Below, piece by piece: positions 18,127-26,385 of a DNA stretch of 36,708 nucleotides (its first letter is position 1; every line of letters begins with the position of its first letter). Under the pieces are notes generated by a model. It had not been told where the DNA came from. It saw nothing but the letters and a program-made list of their open reading frames with translations, and made no database searches. Source of the stretch: an uncultured beta proteobacterium (lineage in GTDB: Bacteria > Pseudomonadota > Gammaproteobacteria > Burkholderiales > Burkholderiaceae_C); assembly GCA_903828665.1 (NCBI GenBank), contig CAIKMZ010000167.1, positions 1 through 36,708 on the forward strand, written 5' to 3'. The position numbers were made by a program, and so were the translations under genes.

Positions 18127-18145
18127 CGCCTGAGGGTCAGGCGCT
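18125..18145. terminator. shared hairpin over both convergent stop codons
   Basis: AGCGCCTGA (18125-18133), loop GGG, TCAGGCGCT (18137-18145): a perfect 9-base stem with a 3-base loop. The plus-strand stop TAG (18124-18126) and the minus-strand stop TGA (18137-18139 read in reverse) both fall within or on it. No T-run follows on either strand, so it is not a textbook intrinsic terminator. It may act as a bidirectional transcript end or 3'-end stabiliser. Confidence 0.6.
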
Positions 18146-19207
18146 GGCCTGAAAACGGTATACGCCCGCGCCGTCCCGTGTGCGCCGCAGCCGGCCGGCG
18201 AACCACAGCAGATGCAGGTGGGCGATCGATTCACCCATGGCGAACGTGGTCTGGTGCAGGTCGAGCGGGCGCGGGAACAGCACTGCGATCATTTCAGCGG
18301 CGCTGCGCGGCTCGCCCCGGCAGGCCTGCATCACCTCGGCCAGGCGTTCGCGGTGGTGCTGGTGCAATTGTTCGATTCGTTTGTGCAGGCCGGTGAAGGG
18401 TTTGCCGTGGGCCGGCAGGGTCAGCGTGCGTTCGCCGAGCGCGCGGAATTTGTCGATGGAATCCAGAAACAGCTTGAGCGGATTCGACTCCGGCTCCTGC
18501 TCGTAGACGCTGACATTGGTCGAGATGCGCGGCAGCATCATGTCGCCACCGATCAGGATGGCGAGTTCTTCGCAGTAGAGCGAGATGTGCTCGGGCGCGT
18601 GGCCGTGGCCGCTGATGCAGGTCCAGCGCCGCTCACCGATCGTCAGGACGTCGCCGTCCATCATGCGCCGGTAGTGCGGCGGCACGTCGGGCACCAGCGT
18701 CCGGTAGTAGTCGGCGCGGCCCCGGATCTTCTCGACGGAGGCCGGGTCGTTCAGGCCATTGATGGCAAAAAATGCCGCCGCTGCGTCGCCGCCGAAACCG
18801 GTCTCGCCCTTGCTGCCGATGCGCGCGATCGCGTAATCGGTGGCGCTGATCCACAACGCCACATCCCAGCGCTGGCACAGCCAGTACGCCAGGCCGATAT
18901 GGTCCGGGTGCATATGGGTCACGATCACGCGCAACACCGGCAGGCCGTCAAGTTCATTGGCGAAAATCTGTTCCCACTGCGCCTTGGCGCTGTCGGTGCT
19001 GATGCAGCAGTCCACCACGCTCCAGCCGGAGCGGCCGTCGATTTCATCGCGCAGCAGCCACAGGTTGATATGGTTGAGCGCAAACGGCAAGGCCATGCGG
19101 ATCCATTTCACGCCGGGTGTCACCGTCAGCGACGCGCCGGGCAGCGGCAGCGTGTCGCCCATTGGGTAATGCAGCTGCAATTCGAGTTCGTTGGCGGGTG
19201 GATTCAA
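18137..19207 (-). CDS. metallo-beta-lactamase-fold hydrolase
   Basis: A 356-residue soluble protein with the MBL motif THMHPDH (His98, His100, Asp102, His103), a later ligand in SGHGHAPEHISLY, an Asp in IGGDMMLPR, and a final His in LPAHGKPF. The C-terminal 90 residues look like the winged-helix extension found in LACTB2-like members (HHRERLAEVMQACRGEPRSAAEMIAVLF). A thioesterase, lactonase or nuclease role cannot be told apart by sequence. TTG 19207 is the likely start because CAGGAG sits 5 bases before it. Divergence from a LiuR-like regulator, with the operator in between, suggests a role in acyl-CoA or branched-chain catabolism; that is inference. Confidence 0.88.
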   Translation of the reverse strand: MNPPANELELQLHYPMGDTLPLPGASLTVTPGVKWIRMALPFALNHINLWLLRDEIDGRSGWSVVDCCISTDSAKAQWEQIFANELDGLPVLRVIVTHMHPDHIGLAYWLCQRWDVALWISATDYAIARIGSKGETGFGGDAAAAFFAINGLNDPASVEKIRGRADYYRTLVPDVPPHYRRMMDGDVLTIGERRWTCISGHGHAPEHISLYCEELAILIGGDMMLPRISTNVSVYEQEPESNPLKLFLDSIDKFRALGERTLTLPAHGKPFTGLHKRIEQLHQHHRERLAEVMQACRGEPRSAAEMIAVLFPRPLDLHQTTFAMGESIAHLHLLWFAGRLRRTRDGAGVYRFQASA

Positions 19208-19230
19208 GGCGGCTCCTGATTTGCGACATA

Positions 19231-19254
19231 ATTGACGTTAACGTAAACGTCAAT
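19231..19254. promoter_or_regulatory. predicted LiuR operator: perfect inverted repeat
   Basis: ATTGACGTT (19231-19239), spacer AACGTA, AACGTCAAT (19246-19254): perfect 9-base arms between divergent starts. MerR-family LiuR regulators of leucine degradation bind ACGT-rich dyads of this kind. On the minus strand TTGACG (19253-19248) and TATGTC (19230-19225) are separated by 17 bases, so the dyad fills the -35/-10 spacer as MerR-type operators do. That promoter would drive the MBL gene with a very short leader. On the plus strand a good -10 is not obvious. Confidence 0.72.
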
Positions 19255-19314
19255 CAGACTGGACATTGTAGGTGGGGGGTCCCGCTTGCGCAGTCACCTT
19301 TGTCGAACACCTTT

Positions 19315-19755
19315 ATGGCGATCACCTACAGCATCAGCGATTTGGCTCGGGAATTCGACCTGACCACGCGGGCCATGCGCTTTTACGAAGACATGGGCCT
19401 GTTGCAGCCCGAGCGTTCCGGCCCGGGCGGGAGAAGCCGCGTCTACAGCGGGCGCGACCGCACGCGTCTGAAGCTCACGCTGCGCGCCAAGCGACTGGGC
19501 TTGAGCCTGACCGAGGCCAAGGACATCATCGACATGTACGACAGCCCCCGCGATACCGGGCCGCAGTTGCGAAAATTTCTGGCGGTGATTGCGGAGCACC
19601 AGAAGCAGCTCGAAGCGCAGATGACGGATCTGCAGGCCAATCTGGATGAGCTCAAGGAGCATCAGCGCGAGGCGCGCGCCCTGCTGGCCAAGACGCGCGA
19701 CAAGGCGGTTTCCAAAGCGACCGCCAGCAAAGGAAAAGCAAAAGATGCCGGTTGA
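19315..19755 (+). CDS. liuR: MerR-family regulator, LiuR-like (leucine/branched-chain catabolism)
   Basis: A 146-residue protein. The N-terminal MerR HTH reads ITYSISDLAREFDLTTRAMRFYEDMGLL, followed by GRSRVYSGRDRTRLKLTLRAKRLGLSLTEAKDIIDMY, matching the LiuR branch. A coiled coil (about 85-130) provides dimerisation. No metal-binding cysteines are present, so it is not a metal sensor. LiuR members control isovaleryl-CoA dehydrogenase and neighbouring genes and are relieved by branched-chain acyl-CoA or related compounds. The perfect dyad upstream and the isovaleryl-CoA dehydrogenase downstream support the name. ATG 19315 has only a weak ribosome site. The end overlaps the thioesterase start by 11 bases. 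Confidence 0.87.
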   Translation: MAITYSISDLAREFDLTTRAMRFYEDMGLLQPERSGPGGRSRVYSGRDRTRLKLTLRAKRLGLSLTEAKDIIDMYDSPRDTGPQLRKFLAVIAEHQKQLEAQMTDLQANLDELKEHQREARALLAKTRDKAVSKATASKGKAKDAG

Positions 19756-20179
19756 AGAGACTTTCTGGTCGCGCGTGCAGACCAGCTTCGAGCGCCAGGG
19801 CCTGATGCAACACATCGGCGCGCGCCTGCTGCAGGTCGAGCCGGGCCTGTGCGCGCTCGCCCTGCCGTACTCGGAGCAGGTGACGCAGCAGCAGGACGGC
19901 TTTCACGGCGGCGCCATTGGCGCCCTGGCTGATATTGCGGGCGGCTATGCCGGCCTGACGATGGCGCCGGCCGGCATGGAAGTCGCCACCATCGAGTACA
20001 AGATCAATTTCATGGCCGCTTTCAAGGGCGGTGAGATACAGGCCAGGGGGCGTGTCGTCAAGGCCGGACGCCGCGTCATCGTGACCACGGCCGAGGTTGT
20101 GCATCTTGATGCCAGCGGCAAGGAAACGGCTTGCGCCGTGATGCAGCAGACGCTGATGGTCGTGCCAAAAAATTATTAA
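19745..20179 (+). CDS. PaaI-type hotdog-fold thioesterase
   Basis: A 144-residue single hotdog domain. The motif [19 protein letters not shown] includes the conserved His-Gly-Gly and the Asp typical of PaaI/YbgC-type acyl-CoA thioesterases, with [14 protein letters not shown] and [17 protein letters not shown] as later core strands. Family members hydrolyse aryl- or acyl-CoA in the cytoplasm. ATG 19745 overlaps the regulator's end; AAGGA lies about 10 bases upstream. Its place between liuR and isovaleryl-CoA dehydrogenase suggests it frees CoA from stalled branched-chain intermediates, but the substrate is unknown. Confidence 0.87.
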   Translation: MPVEETFWSRVQTSFERQGLMQHIGARLLQVEPGLCALALPYSEQVTQQQDGFHGGAIGALADIAGGYAGLTMAPAGMEVATIEYKINFMAAFKGGEIQARGRVVKAGRRVIVTTAEVVHLDASGKETACAVMQQTLMVVPKNY

Positions 20180-20192
20180 CCAGGAGAGACAG

Positions 20193-21374
20193 ATGAACAA
20201 GTTGCCAGGACTCAACTTTCAACTCGGTGAAGACATCGACGCGCTGCGCGACGCGGTGCGTGAATTCGCGCAGGCCGAGATTGCCCCGCGCGCGGCCGAA
20301 GCCGATCGCAGCGACCAGTTCCCGATGGATCTGTGGCGCAAGATGGGCGATCTGGGCGTGCTTGGCATCACCGTCAGCGAAGAGTTCGGCGGCGCCAACA
20401 TGGGCTATCTGGCGCACATGATCGCGATGGAGGAAATCTCGCGCGCTTCGGCCTCGATCGGTCTGTCCTACGGCGCCCACAGCAACCTGTGCGTGAACCA
20501 GATCAACCGAAACGGCAGCGCCGAGCAGCGCGCGAAGTACCTGCCCAAGCTGATCTCGGGCGAGCACGTTGGCGCGCTGGCCATGAGCGAGCCCGGTGCC
20601 GGCTCCGATGTCATCAGCATGAAGCTCAAGGCCGAGGACAAGGGCGGCTACTACCTGCTCAACGGCAGCAAGATGTGGATCACCAACGGGCCGGATGCTG
20701 ACACCCTGGTGGTCTATGCCAAGACCGAACCGGAACTCGGGGCACGCGGCGTCACCGCCTTCCTGATCGAAAAGGGCATGAAGGGTTTTTCGGTCGCGCA
20801 AAAGCTCGACAAGCTCGGCATGCGCGGCTCGCACACCGGTGAACTGGTGTTCAACAATGTCGAGGTGCCGGCGCAAAACATCCTGGGCGGCCTAGGCAGC
20901 GGCGCCAAGGTCCTCATGAGCGGGCTCGACTACGAGCGCGCCGTGCTCACCGGCGGGCCGCTGGGCATCATGCAGTCGGTGATGGACAACGTCATCCCCT
21001 ACATCCACGACCGCAAGCAGTTCGGCCAGAGCATCGGCGAATTCCAGCTGATCCAGGGCAAGGTTGCCGACATGTACACGGTGCTGCAGGCGGGTCGTTC
21101 ATTCGCCTACACGGTGGCCAAGAACCTCGATCTGCTCGGCCTGGAGCACGTGCGCCAGGTGCGCAAGGACTGTGCCTCGGTGATCCTGTGGTGTGCCGAG
21201 AAGGCGACCTGGATGGCGGGCGAGGGCGTGCAGATCTTCGGGGGCAACGGCTACATCAACGAGTACCCGCTGGGGCGCCTGTGGCGTGATGCAAAACTGT
21301 ATGAAATCGGTGCCGGCACCAGCGAGATCCGCCGCATGCTGATCGGGCGCGAACTGTTTGCCGAGACGATGTAA
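20193..21374 (+). CDS. ivd: isovaleryl-CoA dehydrogenase
   Basis: A 393-residue FAD enzyme that oxidises isovaleryl-CoA to 3-methylcrotonyl-CoA in leucine breakdown (also called liuA). The usual acyl-CoA dehydrogenase blocks are present: [26 protein letters not shown] and the C-terminal [19 protein letters not shown]. The catalytic base is placed as in isovaleryl-CoA dehydrogenases: Glu248 in [14 protein letters not shown]. The C-terminal position used by other acyl-CoA dehydrogenases is Gly in IGAGTSE, which supports the specific assignment. AGGAGA precedes the ATG at normal spacing. It lies 13 bases after the thioesterase and is probably in the LiuR regulon. Confidence 0.96.
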   Translation: MNKLPGLNFQLGEDIDALRDAVREFAQAEIAPRAAEADRSDQFPMDLWRKMGDLGVLGITVSEEFGGANMGYLAHMIAMEEISRASASIGLSYGAHSNLCVNQINRNGSAEQRAKYLPKLISGEHVGALAMSEPGAGSDVISMKLKAEDKGGYYLLNGSKMWITNGPDADTLVVYAKTEPELGARGVTAFLIEKGMKGFSVAQKLDKLGMRGSHTGELVFNNVEVPAQNILGGLGSGAKVLMSGLDYERAVLTGGPLGIMQSVMDNVIPYIHDRKQFGQSIGEFQLIQGKVADMYTVLQAGRSFAYTVAKNLDLLGLEHVRQVRKDCASVILWCAEKATWMAGEGVQIFGGNGYINEYPLGRLWRDAKLYEIGAGTSEIRRMLIGRELFAETM

Positions 21375-21437
21375 GACTTGGCAGGGCAAAATGACATTGC
21401 ACAGGGGCGCCAGGTCCTGTCTACTACCGAGCCATCC

Positions 21438-22112
21438 ATGACGACGCCACTTCTTCACCTGCTTGACAACAACCGTGCCTGGGCGGCGCGCATGGAGCGC
21501 GAGCGCCCCGGATTTTTCAGCAAGCTGGCGCAGCAGCAGACGCCCAAATACTTGTGGATCGGCTGTTCCGACAGTCGGGTCCCGGCCAATGAAATCACCG
21601 GCCTGGATCCGGGCGAGGTGTTCGTGCACCGCAATGTGGCCAACGTGGTGGTGCACTCCGACCTCAACGCCTTGTCGGTGATCCAGTTCGCCGTCGATCA
21701 CCTCAAGGTCGAGCACATCATGGTGGTGGGCCATTACGGTTGCGGTGGCGTGCTGGCAGCTTTGCGTGGCACGCGCGTCGGCCTGGCTGACAACTGGCTG
21801 CGCCATGTGCACGACGTGAAGCTGCGCCATCGGCGCCGCATCGACCACTTGTCGGTGGCCGAGCAGGAAGACGTGCTGTGCGAGATGAACGTGATCGAGC
21901 AGGTCGGCAACGTGGCCTTGTCCAATGTCCTGCAGGACGCCTGGGGGCGCGGACAAAAGGTCGCGGTGCACGGCTGGTGCTACGGCCTGGCCGACGGACT
22001 GGTCAAGGACATGCAGGTCAGCATGCAGGGCCCGCAGGACGTGGTGAATGTCTTTCGCAACGCGCTCAAGCGCTATCCCAGAGGCGCACTGCCGTCATCC
22101 TTGACGGACTAG
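21438..22112 (+). CDS. can: beta-carbonic anhydrase
   Basis: A 224-residue beta-class carbonic anhydrase interconverting CO2 and bicarbonate. The zinc and catalytic residues are Cys43, Asp45 and Arg47 in GCSDSR, plus His99 and Cys102 in HYGCGG, essentially the E. coli Can positions. The start ATG 21438 gives the standard N-terminus ([15 protein letters not shown]); an upstream TTG at 21378 is open but not family-like. It sits 63 bases after isovaleryl-CoA dehydrogenase. Leucine breakdown next needs bicarbonate for methylcrotonyl-CoA carboxylase, so co-expression makes sense, though the carboxylase genes are not in the window. Confidence 0.95.
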   Translation: MTTPLLHLLDNNRAWAARMERERPGFFSKLAQQQTPKYLWIGCSDSRVPANEITGLDPGEVFVHRNVANVVVHSDLNALSVIQFAVDHLKVEHIMVVGHYGCGGVLAALRGTRVGLADNWLRHVHDVKLRHRRRIDHLSVAEQEDVLCEMNVIEQVGNVALSNVLQDAWGRGQKVAVHGWCYGLADGLVKDMQVSMQGPQDVVNVFRNALKRYPRGALPSSLTD

Positions 22113-22132
22113 CCATTCGGCAAAGGCCTATT

Positions 22133-23956
22133 GTGTTCCCGCAACGCCTTGACTCGACGCTCGCCTACGATATTGCGAAAGCCATGCTTGATGGCTTCAA
22201 TCGGCACTACCGGCTGTTCCGGACCGAGTCGGCGCGCGCCAAGCACCGGTTCGAGACCGCCGACTGGCACGGCCAGCAGCGCGCGCAGCGCGATCGCATC
22301 GAGTTTTACGACCTGCGCGTGCGCGAGTGCTCGAACCGGCTGGAGCGTGAATTCAAGGCCGACGCGCAGCCGATGGACATCTGGCAGCAGGTCAAGCTGC
22401 ATTACATCGGCCTGCTGGTCAATCACCACCAACCGGAACTGGCCGAGACCTTCTTCAACTCGGTCACGACCAAGATTCTGCACCGCAGCTATTTCCAGAA
22501 CGAATTCATCTTTGTGCGCCCGGCGGTCAGCACCGAGTACATCGAGAACGGCGAGCCACAGGCGCGCCCGACCTACCGCTCCTACTACCCGACGTCCGGC
22601 AACGTGCGCGAAGTGCTCGTGCAGTTGATCCGGGACTTCGACTTGCGTGTGCCATTCGAGCAGTTGGAGGCGGAGGCAGCGCTGGTGCAGTCCGCCATGC
22701 TGTCGCGCCTGGCCGACGCCAAACTGCGCGCCAATTTTCAGATTCAGGTGCTGACGGGCCTGTTCTTCCGCAACAAGGGCTGCTACATCGTCGGCAAGCT
22801 GATCAACGGTTTCAACGAGTTTGCGTTTGCGTTGCCGGTGCTGCATAACGGCAGCGGCAAACTGGTGATCGACGCGGCCCTGTTCGGCGAAGACGACTTG
22901 CTGATGCTGTTCAGTTTTGCCCGCGCCTACTTCATGGTCGATATGGAGATTCCGTCGGCCTACGTGCAGTACCTGCGCAGCATGATGCCGCGCAAGCCGC
23001 GCAACGAGATCTACAACGCGCTCGGACTGGCCAAGCAGGGCAAGACCCTGTTCTACCGCGATTTCCTGCACCACTTGCGCCACTCGACGGACAAGTTCCG
23101 CATCGCTCCCGGGATCAAAGGCATGGTGATGCTGGTGTTCGACCTGCCGTCCTTCCCCTATGTGTTCAAGCTCATCAAGGACTTCTATCCGCCGCAAAAG
23201 GACACCACGCGCGAGAAGATCAAGAGCAAGTACCTGCTGGTCAAGCAGCATGACCGGGTTGGGCGCATGGCCGACACGCTGGAGTACAGCGGCGTCGGTT
23301 TTCCGCGCGACCGTTTCGAGGACGATCTGATTGCCGAGATCGAGCGGTTTGCGCCGAGCCAGTTGGATATCGGTGACCGCGACGGTGATGGCAACATCGA
23401 AGTCGTCATCAAGCATGTCTACATCGAGCGGCGCATGATTCCGCTCAACATCTATCTGCAGGAAGCGTTCGACGCTGGCGGGGCCGAGCCCGACCCGCAG
23501 GGCGCGGCAGCGTTTGCCCGCGAGCAGATCGAGCGCGTCGTCATCGAGTACGGCAACGCGATCAAGGACCTGGTGGCCGCCAACATCTTTCCCGGCGACA
23601 TGCTGTGGAAGAACTTCGGCGTGACGCGCCACGGCAAGGTGGTCTTCTACGACTACGACGAGATCGAGTACATCACTGACTGCAACTTCCGCCGTGTGCC
23701 CGCGCCGCGCACCGAAGAAGAGGAAATGTCGGGCGAGGTCTGGTACAGCGTGGGGCCGAGGGATGTCTTTCCGGAGACCTTCGGCCCCTTCCTGCTGGGC
23801 AACCCGGTGGTGCGCGACGCCTTCATGAAGCACCATGCTGACTTGCTGGATGTGGCGTTCTGGCAGGGCCACCAGGCGCGCATTCTGGCGGGCCATGTAT
23901 TCGACGTCTTCCCGTACGAGCGCGACAAGCGCTTTCATCCCGAGCAGGACAAATAG
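22133..23956 (+). CDS. aceK: isocitrate dehydrogenase kinase/phosphatase
   Basis: A 607-residue bifunctional enzyme that phosphorylates and dephosphorylates isocitrate dehydrogenase, sending isocitrate to the glyoxylate bypass when acetate units are the carbon source. The N-terminal regulatory domain begins [29 protein letters not shown]. The kinase-like half contains the ATP-binding region [22 protein letters not shown] and [30 protein letters not shown], the most conserved catalytic block. GTG 22133 is the likely start, with AAGG 6 bases upstream and the correct N-terminus. No aceA or aceB is nearby. Its position inside a leucine-degradation cluster ties acetyl-CoA production to bypass control. 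Confidence 0.96.
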   Translation: MFPQRLDSTLAYDIAKAMLDGFNRHYRLFRTESARAKHRFETADWHGQQRAQRDRIEFYDLRVRECSNRLEREFKADAQPMDIWQQVKLHYIGLLVNHHQPELAETFFNSVTTKILHRSYFQNEFIFVRPAVSTEYIENGEPQARPTYRSYYPTSGNVREVLVQLIRDFDLRVPFEQLEAEAALVQSAMLSRLADAKLRANFQIQVLTGLFFRNKGCYIVGKLINGFNEFAFALPVLHNGSGKLVIDAALFGEDDLLMLFSFARAYFMVDMEIPSAYVQYLRSMMPRKPRNEIYNALGLAKQGKTLFYRDFLHHLRHSTDKFRIAPGIKGMVMLVFDLPSFPYVFKLIKDFYPPQKDTTREKIKSKYLLVKQHDRVGRMADTLEYSGVGFPRDRFEDDLIAEIERFAPSQLDIGDRDGDGNIEVVIKHVYIERRMIPLNIYLQEAFDAGGAEPDPQGAAAFAREQIERVVIEYGNAIKDLVAANIFPGDMLWKNFGVTRHGKVVFYDYDEIEYITDCNFRRVPAPRTEEEEMSGEVWYSVGPRDVFPETFGPFLLGNPVVRDAFMKHHADLLDVAFWQGHQARILAGHVFDVFPYERDKRFHPEQDK

Positions 23957-23985
23957 TTTCATTCACTTCACAGGAGATCAACATC

Positions 23986-25167
23986 ATGACCGATTCCATT
24001 GTTATCGTTGGCGCCGCCCGCACCCCCATGGGCAGCTTCCAGGGCGATTTTTCCGCGCTCGCAGCGCACGACCTCGGGGGCGCTGCCATCAAGGCCGCCG
24101 TCGAGCGTGCCGGCATCACCGGCGCGCAGGTCGATGAAGTGCTGTTCGGCAACTGCCTGATGGCGGGGCAGGGTCAGGCGCCGGCGCGCCAGGCCGGGTT
24201 CAAGGGTGGCCTGCCGATCAGCGCCGGCGCCGTGACGCTGTCCAAGATGTGCGGCTCGGGCATGCGCGCGGCCATGTTCGGCCACGACATGCTGCTGGCG
24301 GGCAGCGCGGATGTGGTGGTGGCCGGCGGCATGGAGAGCATGACCAACGCGCCCTACCTGTTGCCCAAAGCGCGAGGCGGTTACCGCATCGGCCATGACC
24401 GCATTTTTGATCACATGATGCTCGACGGTCTGGAAGACGCCTACGAAGCCGGACGCTCCATGGGCACTTTCGGCGAGGACTGCGCTGCCAAGTACAGCTT
24501 CACGCGAGAGCAGCAGGACGCTTTTGCGATCGCCAGCGTGCAGCGCGCCCAGGCCGCCACCAAATCGGGCGCCTTTGCCGCCGAGATCACGCCGGTCACG
24601 GTCAAGGGCCGCGCCGGTGACGTGGTGATTTCGATCGACGAAGGTCCAGGCAAGGTCAAGCTGGAAAAGATCCCGGCACTCAAGCCTGCTTTCAAGAAGG
24701 ACGGCACCATCACCGCCGCTAGCAGTTCAAGCATCAACGACGGCGCCGCCGCGATGGTGTTGATGCGGGCCTCGACCGCTGCCAAGCTCGGCCTGAAGCC
24801 GCTGGCGCGCATCGTCAGCCACGCGGTGCACGCGCAGGAGCCGAACTGGTTTGCCACGGCCCCGGTCGGTGCCGTGAAGAAGGCGCTGGCCAAGGCCGGC
24901 TGGAGCGTCAAGGACGTCGATCTGTGGGAGGTCAACGAAGCCTTCGCCGTCGTGCCCATGGCCTTGATGCATGACCTCGGTTTGAGTCACGACATCGTCA
25001 ACGTCAACGGCGGCGCCTGCGCGCTGGGCCATCCGATCGGCGCATCCGGCGCCCGCATCATGGTGACGCTGCTGTACGCCCTGCAAGCGCGCGGCCTGAA
25101 GAAAGGCGTTGCCACGCTGTGCATCGGCGGCGGTGAAGGCACGGCCGTCGCGCTGGAACTGCTCTGA
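23986..25167 (+). CDS. acetyl-CoA C-acetyltransferase (thiolase)
   Basis: A 393-residue biosynthetic-type thiolase that interconverts two acetyl-CoA and acetoacetyl-CoA. The nucleophile is Cys89 in SKMCGSGMRA, His349 lies in GGACALGHPIGASGARI, and the acid-base Cys379 is in LCIGGGEG. The N-terminus VIVGAARTPMGSFQG and length are typical. AGGAG precedes the ATG by about 9 bases. In this cluster it would cleave acetoacetyl-CoA from leucine breakdown; a role in polyhydroxybutyrate synthesis (PhaA) is also possible, though phaB or phaC is not in view. Confidence 0.95.
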   Translation: MTDSIVIVGAARTPMGSFQGDFSALAAHDLGGAAIKAAVERAGITGAQVDEVLFGNCLMAGQGQAPARQAGFKGGLPISAGAVTLSKMCGSGMRAAMFGHDMLLAGSADVVVAGGMESMTNAPYLLPKARGGYRIGHDRIFDHMMLDGLEDAYEAGRSMGTFGEDCAAKYSFTREQQDAFAIASVQRAQAATKSGAFAAEITPVTVKGRAGDVVISIDEGPGKVKLEKIPALKPAFKKDGTITAASSSSINDGAAAMVLMRASTAAKLGLKPLARIVSHAVHAQEPNWFATAPVGAVKKALAKAGWSVKDVDLWEVNEAFAVVPMALMHDLGLSHDIVNVNGGACALGHPIGASGARIMVTLLYALQARGLKKGVATLCIGGGEGTAVALELL

Positions 25168-25181
25168 GGTGATGCCCGGCC

Positions 25182-25210
25182 TGTCATTGCGGACCTGATC
25201 CGCAATGACA
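25182..25210. repeat. perfect intergenic inverted repeat (12-base arms, 5-base loop)
   Basis: TGTCATTGCGGA (25182-25193), loop CCTGA, TCCGCAATGACA (25199-25210), lying 14 bases after the thiolase stop and before the second acyl-CoA dehydrogenase. There is no T-run, so it is not a standard terminator. The sequence resembles short dispersed palindromic elements seen in proteobacterial intergenic spaces. It could attenuate transcription or protect mRNA between the two genes. Confidence 0.7.
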
Positions 25211-25252
25211 ACGAAGAGATGTTGTTTGATAAACGCTGGAGATACATGCCCC

Positions 25253-26380
25253 ATGTTGCTGACCCAAGACCAGGAAATGATCCGCGACGCGGTGCGCGCG
25301 TTTGCCCAAGCCGAACTGTGGCCGAACGCCGCGCGCTGGGACAAGGAGCACTGCTTTCCCAAGGAGGCGCACCAGGGGCTGGCGGCCCTGGGTGCCTATG
25401 GCATTTGCGTGCCCGAGGAATTCGGGGGAGCCAACCTGGACTACCTGACGCTGGCCTTGGTGCTGGAGGAAATTGCCGCCGGCGACGGCGGCACCAGCAC
25501 CGCGATCTCGGTCACAAACTGCCCGGTCAATGCGATCCTGATGCGCTACGGCAATCTTGCGCAGAAGCACCAGTGGCTAGAACCGCTGGCGCAGGGCAAA
25601 ATGCTGGGTGCGTTTTGCCTGACCGAGCCGCATGTGGGCTCGGATGCGTCGGCGCTGCGCACCACGGCGGTGAAGGACGGCGACAGCTATGTGCTCAATG
25701 GCGTCAAACAGTTCATCACCAGCGGCAAGTACGGCGATGTGGCGATCGTGATCGCGGTCACGGACAAGGGCGCCGGCAAACGCGGCATGAGCGCCTTCCT
25801 CGTTCCGACGAGCGCGCCGGGTTACGTCGTGGCCCGCATCGAGGACAAGCTTGGGCAGCACTCCAGCGACACGGCGCAGATCAACTTCGACAACTGCCGC
25901 ATTCCGGAAGAGAACCTGATCGGCGCCGAGGGCGCGGGGTACGGCATTGCCCTGGGTGGCCTGGAGGGCGGGCGCATCGGCATCGCGGCCCAGAGCGTGG
26001 GCATGGCGCGCAGTGCGCTGGAATTCGCGATCGGCTACGCCAAGGAGCGCGAAAGTTTCGGCACGGCGATCTTCAATCACCAGGCCGTTGGATTTCGACT
26101 GGCCGAGTGCGCAACGCGGATCGAAGCGGCGCGCCAGCTCATCTGGCATGCCGCGTCCTTGCGCGACGCAGGTCGCCCCTGTCTAAAAGAAGCTGCGATG
26201 GCCAAGCTGTTTGCCAGCGAGATGGCGGAGCAGGTCTGCAGTGTGGCCATCCAGACGCTGGGCGGCTACGGCTACGTCAGCGACTTCCCGGTGGAGCGCA
26301 TCTACCGCGACGTGCGGGTCTGCCAGATCTACGAAGGCACGAGCGACGTGCAGAAGATCATCATCCAGCGCGCGCTTTAG
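25253..26380 (+). CDS. acyl-CoA dehydrogenase (short/branched-chain type)
   Basis: A 375-residue FAD flavoenzyme oxidising an acyl-CoA to the 2-enoyl-CoA. Family blocks: LTEPHVGSDASALRTTA, QFITSGKYGD, KLGQHSSDTAQINF, YAKERESFGTAIFNHQAV and IQTLGGYGYVSDFPVERIYRDVRVCQIYEGTSDVQ. The catalytic base is Glu361 in QIYEGTSD, the position used by short- and medium-chain enzymes, unlike the neighbouring isovaleryl-CoA dehydrogenase. ATG 25253 fits the family N-terminus, with GGAGA about 10 bases upstream. It probably handles another branched- or short-chain acyl-CoA. It ends 5 bases from the convergent manC stop. Confidence 0.93.
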   Translation: MLLTQDQEMIRDAVRAFAQAELWPNAARWDKEHCFPKEAHQGLAALGAYGICVPEEFGGANLDYLTLALVLEEIAAGDGGTSTAISVTNCPVNAILMRYGNLAQKHQWLEPLAQGKMLGAFCLTEPHVGSDASALRTTAVKDGDSYVLNGVKQFITSGKYGDVAIVIAVTDKGAGKRGMSAFLVPTSAPGYVVARIEDKLGQHSSDTAQINFDNCRIPEENLIGAEGAGYGIALGGLEGGRIGIAAQSVGMARSALEFAIGYAKERESFGTAIFNHQAVGFRLAECATRIEAARQLIWHAASLRDAGRPCLKEAAMAKLFASEMAEQVCSVAIQTLGGYGYVSDFPVERIYRDVRVCQIYEGTSDVQKIIIQRAL

Positions 26381-26385
26381 TCTGC

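Noticed and set aside
22109..23962. 617-residue open frame opposite aceK
   Set aside because: It lies fully antisense to a complete AceK and has no recognisable domain or ribosome site.
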